The notes beneath the pieces were generated by a model. The model saw only the letters and a list, made by a program, of their open reading frames with translations, was not told where the DNA came from and made no database searches. Source: Gemmataceae bacterium (GTDB taxonomy: Bacteria > Planctomycetota > Planctomycetia > Gemmatales > Gemmataceae). From it: a stretch of 12,228 nucleotides of DNA. The stretch is from positions 1 through 12,228 of the forward strand of contig JAFMJU010000059.1 in the NCBI GenBank assembly GCA_017853285.1, given 5' to 3'. The position numbers were made by a program, and so were the translations under genes. Below, in pieces: positions 6,622 to 12,228 of the stretch (within the stretch, counting starts at the first letter, position 1; each line of letters opens with the position of its first letter).

Positions 6622-7506
6622 ATGTGGGAACGGTTTGTCAATCTGGTGACTTCCGTTTCATGGCGTGATCTCGTCGAGATCACGCTTCTGTCCATCGCTT
6701 TTTACTGGGTGATCCGCCTGTTGGGCCGCACCCGCGGGGCCGGTCTTGTCCGGGGGTTGGGGATGTTGCTGGCCGGGATCTACCTGGCCGCGCAGATTTT
6801 GGTGTCTGTTTTCGACCTGACGATCCTGGCCCGGGTGCTGGATTACCTGATGACCACCGGCCTTTTGGCGATGGTGATCCTGTTTCAGCCGGAATTGCGT
6901 CGCGGGCTGTTCGTGCTGGGTCGCTACCCCCTGTTGCGGGCCTTTGTGCGCTCGCAGGACGCGCCCCTGGCCGATCCGCTGGCCAAGGTGGCCGAAACGC
7001 TCTCGCGCGACCGCACCGGGGCCCTCATCGTGCTGGAGCGCGAGGTGAGCCTGGAGGCGATGGTGGAATCGGGCACCCGCATCGACGCTGAAATATCCGA
7101 CATGCTGCTTGCCAGCCTCTTTTTCAAGAACAGCCCGCTGCATGACGGAGCCGTCATCCTGCGTCAGGGCCGGATCGCCGCCGCTGGGTGCCAATTGCCC
7201 CTGGGCCAGCTTCCCGATGACGCCGACCAGCGTTTGGGAATGCGGCACAGGGCTGCGTTGAGCGTCTCCGAGGAGACGGACGCACTGGTGCTGGTGGTCA
7301 GCGAGGAGACGGGGCGGATTTCGTTGGTGAGTGGCGGAACACTGGAGCCGGTGCCGCGCGAATCACTGTCCCGCCGGTTGGCGGAAATCCTGTCCAACCG
7401 GCCCGGCGATCGGGTTCGTGAGCCAGGTGGCAGCCGGCCCTCTCTGCAGTTGCCGGCCCTGGCACAACAAGCCCGGATCGGCTCGGGGGAGAAGCCCCAT
7501 GGTTGA
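6622..7506 (+). CDS. cdaA: membrane diadenylate cyclase CdaA (DacA/YbbP type)
   Basis: CdaA makes the second messenger c-di-AMP from two ATP and sits in the inner membrane. The 294 residues show three N-terminal membrane segments (about 17-34, 42-64 and 70-90), a linker, and the DAC domain. Catalytic signatures are SPLHDGAVIL with D175-G176-A177, and GMRHRAAL with R208-H209-R210, followed by LVLVVSEETGRIS (222-234). All expected active-site motifs are intact. A C-terminal tail of about 40 residues (about 255-294) is Pro/Gly/Arg-rich and probably disordered. The ATG at 6622 is preceded at some distance by GGGGG (6605-6609). The gene overlaps the next one, a CdaR/YbbR-like protein, by eight nt. 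That is the classic partner gene of cdaA, and CdaR is a known regulator of CdaA in Firmicutes. A perfect inverted repeat covers codons 14-22. Confidence 0.95.
   Translation: MWERFVNLVTSVSWRDLVEITLLSIAFYWVIRLLGRTRGAGLVRGLGMLLAGIYLAAQILVSVFDLTILARVLDYLMTTGLLAMVILFQPELRRGLFVLGRYPLLRAFVRSQDAPLADPLAKVAETLSRDRTGALIVLEREVSLEAMVESGTRIDAEISDMLLASLFFKNSPLHDGAVILRQGRIAAAGCQLPLGQLPDDADQRLGMRHRAALSVSEETDALVLVVSEETGRISLVSGGTLEPVPRESLSRRLAEILSNRPGDRVREPGGSRPSLQLPALAQQARIGSGEKPHG
6663..6685. repeat. perfect 11-bp inverted repeat inside the start of cdaA
   Basis: GCGTGATCTCG (6663-6673) is followed by one base (T6674) and its exact reverse complement CGAGATCACGC (6675-6685). In DNA it is a 23-bp palindrome of the kind bound by dimeric regulators. 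In RNA it would form a 10-bp stem with a 3-nt loop, 41-63 nt after the A of the cdaA start codon. It encodes part of the first membrane segment. No protein is known to bind it from what I can see. Confidence 0.6.
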
Positions 7507-8494
7507 CCGCCTGTATTCGGTACTCGTCGCCTTGGCGCTGGGTTTGCTGGTTTGGGTCTACGCGCGCAGCCGTGAACGGGAAACCCTCGATAACCAGCCC
7601 ATTCCGGTGGAGGTGCGGCTGGCCCCTGGGCAGGCCGAAAGCTACCAGATGGATAGCCCGGAGCAGTCGCAAATTCGGGTGACCTTTGTGGGCAGTCCCA
7701 ACGCCGTCCGGGAATTGAGATGGCGCCTCAGCCAGGGTGAGTTGGGAATCCGCATCGAGTACACCGTGCCAGAAGACCAGCGGGAACGCGCGGTGGTGGA
7801 GGATTCGATCCGCGTGGACGCGGCGGACATCCGGGTTCCCAGTGGAATCACTGTTTTGCCAGTGGAGGGGCGAAACCGGGTTCCCGTGGTTCTGACACGG
7901 TTGGGCGAAAAGACAGTCAAGGTTCGGGTGGAGGGGATGGGCTCCGAAGAGTCCCGCCTAAAGATCACGCCGGAAGTGGTGAAAGTGAAGGGGGCCCGAG
8001 TCGCCCTGGACCGTCTGGTGGAATTGCCCCTGGCCCTGGGAACCCAGGGCGTTGAATCACTGGATCTGACTCCGGGCCGCCCCTTGCGGGTGAGCCTTCC
8101 CAAAGTCTGGGAAAACCGGCCCATCACCTGCGAGCCGGAAACTGTGATTGTGCGGGTGGATCCCCGGGCTCCGAAAACCTACACACTCACCGATGTGCCG
8201 GTGCAATTCCTCTGCCCCCCCGGCTTCGGGCTGAGGCCGCGGTTTTTGGATGACCGGGCCGGCAAGCTGCAAATCCGGATCCAGGGCCCTGATTCCCCGG
8301 CTCCCCCGAAAATTTCGGCCTTCATTGACCTGACTACCGGCAAGTTTTTGCCTGGCCCGAATTTTGAGCCTGTCCAGATCCAATTGCCCAAGGATTTCAG
8401 CCTGGCGCAGGATCCTCCCGGCCGCATGTCCTTCGAATTGATCGCCGCGGAAGCGCCTCCCAAGCCGCTGGGCGGCAGCCTGCCGGGGCAATAA
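7499..8494 (+). CDS. cdaR: YbbR-domain protein, CdaR-like partner of CdaA
   Basis: This 331-residue protein has one N-terminal membrane anchor (about residues 4-21, LYSVLVALALGLLVWVYA) followed by a charged stretch and a long extracytoplasmic beta-rich part. I read about three YbbR-like units: roughly 29-121, 122-222 and 223-320. Repeated elements such as PVEVRL (36-41), VPVVLTRLGEKTVKVRVEG (128-146) and ITPEVVKVKG (156-165) mark them. In Firmicutes CdaR binds CdaA and tunes c-di-AMP output; the same role here rests on gene order and domain type. The ATG at 7499 is preceded by GGGGGAG (7485-7491) with seven nt spacing and lies inside the end of cdaA. The frame is open upstream to 7331 but that part is cdaA sequence. 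There is no glmM after it, unlike many Firmicutes; proA follows 78 nt later. Confidence 0.88.
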   Translation: MVDRLYSVLVALALGLLVWVYARSRERETLDNQPIPVEVRLAPGQAESYQMDSPEQSQIRVTFVGSPNAVRELRWRLSQGELGIRIEYTVPEDQRERAVVEDSIRVDAADIRVPSGITVLPVEGRNRVPVVLTRLGEKTVKVRVEGMGSEESRLKITPEVVKVKGARVALDRLVELPLALGTQGVESLDLTPGRPLRVSLPKVWENRPITCEPETVIVRVDPRAPKTYTLTDVPVQFLCPPGFGLRPRFLDDRAGKLQIRIQGPDSPAPPKISAFIDLTTGKFLPGPNFEPVQIQLPKDFSLAQDPPGRMSFELIAAEAPPKPLGGSLPGQ

Positions 8495-8572
8495 GCCCTC
8501 ACTGCCCTTTCCAAGCGGTTCGTTTTGCCTCACCATGGGGGAAGGTTTCCACTTTTTTCACCGTGAATTTCA

Positions 8573-9868
8573 ATGCGATCCACAGTCGACGAAAGCCCCG
8601 TTTCCGAGGAACACAAGGCGCTGGTGGACCAGCTTTGCCTTCGGGCCAGAGCGGCTTCGCTGGTACTGGCCCAAGCCTCGACCGAATTGAAAAACACCTG
8701 GTTGAGGAATTTGGCCCATGCACTGCGGGCCGGGCAGTCGGGGTTGGTGGAAGCCAACGCCCTTGATTTGGTTGAAGCCCGCCAATTGTCCTCCGCCCTA
8801 AAGGACCGTTTGACGCTGACGCCGGCCAGGATCGAGGCCATGGCAAAAGGATTGGAGCAACTGGCCGGATTGCCGGATCCTGTGGGAAGAGTGCGCGAGG
8901 AACGCGCGCTGGCCAGCGGGATCCAGGTTCAGAAGGTCGGGGTGCCGCTCGGGGTGGTCCTGTTCATCTATGAGTCCCGTCCCAATGTCACGGTGGATGC
9001 GGCGGGCCTGTGTGTCAAAAGCGGCAACGCGATCATCCTGCGGGGTGGCAAGGAGGCCCACGCCAGCAACAGGGCGTTGGTGGAACTGTGCCGGTCGGAA
9101 TTGGCCAGGGTGGGTTTGCCTGAGGACGCGGTGCAGCAGGTCCCGGTGACGGACCGGGCGGTGGTGGGGCATCTGCTGGCGGAAGGTGAGCGGATTGATG
9201 TGGTGGTGCCACGGGGCGGGGAGGATCTGGTGCGCCGCGTCGCGCGCGAGGCCCGGATGCCGGTGTTGAAGCACTACACCGGCAATTGCCACATGTATCT
9301 GGATGCCGATGCCGACCCCGCCATGGCGGAACGGCTGGTGGTGGACAGCAAATGCAGCCGCCCCGGGGTGTGCAATGCCCTCGAAACCCTCCTGGTGGAG
9401 CGGGCATGGGCGACACGCCATCTGGGTGGCCTGCTGCGGGCCCTCAAGTTGAAGAATGTGGAAGTGCGCGGGTGTCCGGAAACGGCTGCACTTGGCCTGG
9501 CGGCCGGGGTACAGGTCGTTCCCGCCAACGCGACGGATTGGGACACGGAGTTTCTGGACCTGATTTTGGCGGTGAAGGTGGTGGAAGGAATGGATGAGGC
9601 CATCGCCCACATCCAGCGCCACACCTCGGGGCATACCGAGGCGATTGTCACAGGGGCAACCGAGCGGGCGGAGGAATTCCTGCGGCGGGTTGATTCCGCG
9701 GCGGTGATGGTGAATGCCAGCACGCGCTTGCATGATGGGGGAGAATTGGGGCTGGGTGCCGAAATCGGCATCAGCACCGGCAGGTTCCATGCCCGCGGAC
9801 CCTGCGGGCTGGAGGAACTGGCCAGCTATAAATATCTTGTGAGGGGAACCGGGCAGACCCGGGCCTGA
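8573..9868 (+). CDS. proA: glutamate-5-semialdehyde dehydrogenase (gamma-glutamyl phosphate reductase)
   Basis: ProA reduces gamma-glutamyl phosphate with NADPH to glutamate-5-semialdehyde, the second step of proline synthesis. The 431 residues are close to the family length. Visible signatures are VGVPLGVVLFIYESRPNVT (122-140), GNAIILRGGKEA (151-162), VVVPRGG (210-216), the catalytic region KCSRPGVCNALETLLV with nucleophile C267, and the C-terminal VMVNASTRLHDGGELGLGAE (378-397). The catalytic Cys and surroundings are intact. No good ribosome binding site precedes the ATG at 8573; the ATG at 8535 is out of frame. The partner kinase gene proB is not in the window. The 78-nt gap after cdaR is the longest between plus-strand genes here, so proA may begin a separate transcript, although I see no clear promoter. 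Confidence 0.96.
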   Translation: MRSTVDESPVSEEHKALVDQLCLRARAASLVLAQASTELKNTWLRNLAHALRAGQSGLVEANALDLVEARQLSSALKDRLTLTPARIEAMAKGLEQLAGLPDPVGRVREERALASGIQVQKVGVPLGVVLFIYESRPNVTVDAAGLCVKSGNAIILRGGKEAHASNRALVELCRSELARVGLPEDAVQQVPVTDRAVVGHLLAEGERIDVVVPRGGEDLVRRVAREARMPVLKHYTGNCHMYLDADADPAMAERLVVDSKCSRPGVCNALETLLVERAWATRHLGGLLRALKLKNVEVRGCPETAALGLAAGVQVVPANATDWDTEFLDLILAVKVVEGMDEAIAHIQRHTSGHTEAIVTGATERAEEFLRRVDSAAVMVNASTRLHDGGELGLGAEIGISTGRFHARGPCGLEELASYKYLVRGTGQTRA

Positions 9869-9905
9869 TTGATTACCTGTTCCGCATTTTGTTGAAAAGG
9901 GGCCC

Positions 9906-11543
9906 ATGCTCCACGCCTTTGTTTTGGCCACCTTGCTGGTGCTGGCTTTGCTGGGCGCGCTTGCCGCGGCCCTGGCCGGCATGTTGCGTCGGGTGGGTAG
10001 GCAACGGCGCGAGGAAATCAGCCCTGTCAGCCGCCAGCATTTTGAGCTGTTCCAAGGCGAACCCATCAATGAAATGGCGCTGGAAAAGCTCAAGGTGCGA
10101 TTTCGGTCCCTGATGGAGCGTGGGCAAACCCGGGCAATTGAGTCGAGCCTGCGTCCGGGCACGCAGTTTGTGATGCAGGTCAGGGCCCTGGCTGAACTGG
10201 GTACCGCGGAGGCAGGCCGCATCCTCGAACGCCAGGTGGGGCGCAAATTATCGAATGATTCGCTTGAGCAATTGTGGTATTCGATGGACCTGGCCTGTGG
10301 CCTGAGAGCCTTGAATCACACTTCCAGCCTGCCGGTGCTGATGCGCTGCGCGGATGCCGCCCCGGCCGATTTGCCGCTTTCCCATTACCTTGCGGTGGAG
10401 ACCATCAGTTTTCTGGGAATATCGGGTTACCTCCGTCAGCCGGATTCCGAGATGGGGCGCATGGCGGTCCGGGTGCTGCGTCGGGCGCTGGAGGGATTGC
10501 GGCGCGGTGTGGAGCCCTCCCGACTGGCGGAGGCCCGGGTGGGTGAGCTGGTCGAATTCCTCTGGGACTCCAAGCCGGCGCGGGATGACCCCAGAGTGGC
10601 GCTGTTGCTGGTGGAAGTGATACGCATCATCCGACGGCTGGGCGCTTATGACGAGGGGGGCAAAGCGTCGGGAGATCGCTGGAATTCCCTCGATGGCGGT
10701 TTGTTGGAGCCCGGTGAATCCGATCAGGAAGGCTGGGCGCTTCAGGCCTCCCGTCTGGTGGCACTGGAGCCGGAAATCCGCAAGCACCTTGCCAAGGTGA
10801 GCCTGCCTTTGGCCCGCACACTGGGATTGGGTTCGGCTGAAGAGGAGGCTGAGGTCCTGGCCGCCTTGTCCGATTTGAAGGCCGATGTTTCCGACCGTCT
10901 CGTCTCATTGCTGGAGCGCCGGCGGATCCACCATGTGGACCGGGCGGTTCGCCTGCTTTCGTATGCCAAGGCTCCGCACTTGATTTCCGGGTGGTTGTCC
11001 TCCTGGACCCGTTCGAGGATCGATCAGGAGGCCAGGACGAAATGGAGGCCCTGGGCCCGCCAGGCCGCGGGGACTCGCCTTAACGGGGATTTTCCCTACT
11101 TGGCCGTTCTGGATTGCCTTGGCAAGCTGGGCTGCGGTGATGGCGAGGAGGTGATCCTGGCCGCCCTGCGCGACCACGATCCCAAGGTGCGGCGGGTCGC
11201 CGCCTCCGCCCTGGGTTGGCGGGAGCCGAGCGAGCATGAGAAGGTGCGGGCCGCCTTGCACACCGCCCGCTCAGACTCCAACCCGGATGTCAAATATGCG
11301 GCCAGGGCCGCCTTGGCCCGCCTGGGTGAAATCCAGAGCCTGCAGATGTTCAGGCGCGGTTTGGAAAGCGAGGATATGGGGCAGAAGTTGGTCACCATCC
11401 ACGCGATCGCCTCGGAAAACCTCGGCTTGTTGTGGCCGGATGTGGACGCCCTGACCGACAGCGAGGATCCGGTCCTCGCCCACCATGCCCGCGAGGCGGT
11501 GGCTCTACTCGCCGAGGCCGAGGAGGCTGGGCCGGGGACCTGA
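9906..11543 (+). CDS. membrane-anchored HEAT-repeat protein of unknown function
   Basis: This 545-residue protein begins with one hydrophobic segment (about 5-26, FVLATLLVLALLGALAAALA), followed by a basic stretch (RRVGRQRR, 28-35). That fits a single membrane anchor with the rest in the cytoplasm. The bulk is alpha-helical. HEAT/PBS-lyase-type repeats are clearest from about 395 to 540, for example AALRDHDPKVRRVAASALGW (419-438) and SDSNPDVKYAARAALARLGE (456-475). The middle (about 190-350) is Arg- and Leu-rich and may hold more divergent helical repeats. HEAT repeats mediate protein binding; no enzymatic motif is visible. The ATG at 9906 follows AAGGGG with short spacing (three nt), 37 nt after proA. 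It converges with hflX; only nine nt separate the two stops. Function unknown. Confidence 0.85.
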   Translation: MLHAFVLATLLVLALLGALAAALAGMLRRVGRQRREEISPVSRQHFELFQGEPINEMALEKLKVRFRSLMERGQTRAIESSLRPGTQFVMQVRALAELGTAEAGRILERQVGRKLSNDSLEQLWYSMDLACGLRALNHTSSLPVLMRCADAAPADLPLSHYLAVETISFLGISGYLRQPDSEMGRMAVRVLRRALEGLRRGVEPSRLAEARVGELVEFLWDSKPARDDPRVALLLVEVIRIIRRLGAYDEGGKASGDRWNSLDGGLLEPGESDQEGWALQASRLVALEPEIRKHLAKVSLPLARTLGLGSAEEEAEVLAALSDLKADVSDRLVSLLERRRIHHVDRAVRLLSYAKAPHLISGWLSSWTRSRIDQEARTKWRPWARQAAGTRLNGDFPYLAVLDCLGKLGCGDGEEVILAALRDHDPKVRRVAASALGWREPSEHEKVRAALHTARSDSNPDVKYAARAALARLGEIQSLQMFRRGLESEDMGQKLVTIHAIASENLGLLWPDVDALTDSEDPVLAHHAREAVALLAEAEEAGPGT

Positions 11544-11552
11544 TCAGGCGGC

Positions 11553-12228
11553 TCAGTCGTGCACGGGATCTTGCGGCAGCTCCACCGGTTCGAGATGCAG
11601 GGTGTCCTCGGCGCCATGGAGCCTGGTCGCCCCCAGCCTAAGCGCCTGGGCCAGCACTTCCTGATCCAACTGGCAAGTCACCAATACCTTGTTGTCCGCG
11701 TATTCCTCGGACACCTCCCGCGCGTGGGACTTGAGCCACGCCAGTAGTTTGCCGTTGGATTCGGCCGCCTCCAGGTGGACATGGAAAAGGTCCTGGTCGA
11801 GGCGCTGGGCGACCAGGCGATTCAAATCGGCAAGACCCATGCCCGTGTGGGCGCTGACGGCGACTGAGCGCGGGTGCTTGGACTGGAGGGAATGCAGGAA
11901 GGAAATATCCGGCAGCCGGTCGACCTTGTTGAAAACCAGCAGGGTCGGCTTGTCCCGGCAATCCAGTTCGGTCAGCACATCCTCCACCGCCTTGATCTGC
12001 TCCTCGGCGAGTGGATTGCTGGCGTCCACCACATGCAGCAGCAACCGGGCCTGACGCGCCTCTTCCAAAGTTGCCTTGAAGGAGGCGACCAGATGGTGGG
12101 GGAGATCGCGGATGAATCCGACCGTGTCGCTCAGCAGGACCATCCGGCCATCGTCCAGCTTCCACTGGCGGGTGCGGGTGTCGAGCGTGCTGAACAGCTT
12201 GTTTTCAGAAAGCACCCCCGCGTGGGTG
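11553..12228 (-). CDS. hflX: GTPase HflX, N-terminal part missing at window edge
   Basis: HflX is a ribosome-associated GTPase that splits or rescues stalled ribosomes under stress. The frame is open to the right edge, so about 225 C-terminal codons are present; the N-terminal HflX domain and the P-loop lie outside. Visible G-domain motifs are LSENKLFSTLDTRTR (switch I), SDTVGFIRDLP (G3, around 12131-12099), NKVD (G4, 11919-11930) and SAHTGMGL (G5). A C-terminal domain of about 95 residues follows, ending at the TGA at 11553-11555. The phrase DTVGFIRDLPHHLVASFKAT is characteristic of HflX and separates it from Era or EngA. A GTG at 12213-12215 is in frame but is an internal valine codon of the conserved switch region, not a start. 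Confidence 0.95.
   Translation of the reverse strand, partial: THAGVLSENKLFSTLDTRTRQWKLDDGRMVLLSDTVGFIRDLPHHLVASFKATLEEARQARLLLHVVDASNPLAEEQIKAVEDVLTELDCRDKPTLLVFNKVDRLPDISFLHSLQSKHPRSVAVSAHTGMGLADLNRLVAQRLDQDLFHVHLEAAESNGKLLAWLKSHAREVSEEYADNKVLVTCQLDQEVLAQALRLGATRLHGAEDTLHLEPVELPQDPVHD

Noticed and set aside
8473..8485. Inverted repeat CGGCAG/CTGCCG at the end of the cdaR-like gene as a terminator
   Set aside because: Only one base separates the arms, the usable stem is very short, and no T tract follows.
9318..9329. 12-bp perfect palindrome CCGCCATGGCGG in proA
   Set aside because: A 12-bp palindrome is expected about three times in 12 kb by chance, and it lies within normal coding sequence.
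8798..10246. 482-codon open frame on the minus strand opposite proA
   Set aside because: proA is unmistakable on the plus strand across most of this span, and the antisense translation shows no recognisable motif.
11531..11552. Palindrome CCTGATCAGG between the convergent HEAT and hflX genes, flanked by GCCG/CGGC, as a bidirectional terminator
   Set aside because: The perfect part is self-complementary with no loop, the flanking arms need a 4-nt bulge, and no T tract follows on either strand.

Overview
The window is about 12.2 kb of GC-rich, densely packed bacterial chromosome. Nothing in it suggests a phage, transposon, CRISPR array, RNA gene or other mobile cargo. Gene content points to a diderm bacterium of the PVC group, most likely a planctomycete (moderate confidence, from recognised families and not from a search). 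It has lipoproteins for outer-membrane protein and LPS assembly, a DUF1573 periplasmic protein, a CdaA-type diadenylate cyclase beside folP, and several secreted or membrane proteins of uncertain role.

Left part, minus strand (1-1746): an exported protein of unknown function, cut by the left edge, lies downstream of msrB, a methionine sulfoxide reductase. A GC-rich hairpin sits in the 90-nt gap between them. A 196-nt intergenic region (1747-1942) separates this divergent pair from the plus-strand genes.

Main plus-strand block (1943-11543): DUF1573 protein, recO, a BamD-like lipoprotein, an LptE-like lipoprotein, folP, cdaA, a CdaR/YbbR-like protein, proA and a membrane-anchored HEAT-repeat protein. 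recO/bamD, lptE/folP and cdaA/cdaR overlap at their stop/start codons, which suggests translational coupling inside one or two operons. The set combines DNA repair, envelope assembly (bamD, lptE), folate synthesis (folP) and the c-di-AMP module (cdaA-cdaR). Two structures bracket the start of cdaA: a terminator-like hairpin with a T5 tract after folP, and a perfect 11-bp inverted repeat 41-63 nt past the cdaA start codon. They are the best hints of local regulation in the window.

Right edge, minus strand (11553-12228): the 3' part of hflX, a ribosome-associated GTPase gene, convergent with the HEAT-protein gene and cut by the window end.

I see no clear undescribed system. The items most worth a second look are the cdaA inverted repeat, the folP-cdaA terminator-like element, a codon-usage shift inside the bamD-like gene, and two long proteins whose function cannot be read from the sequence (the left-edge exported protein and the HEAT protein).
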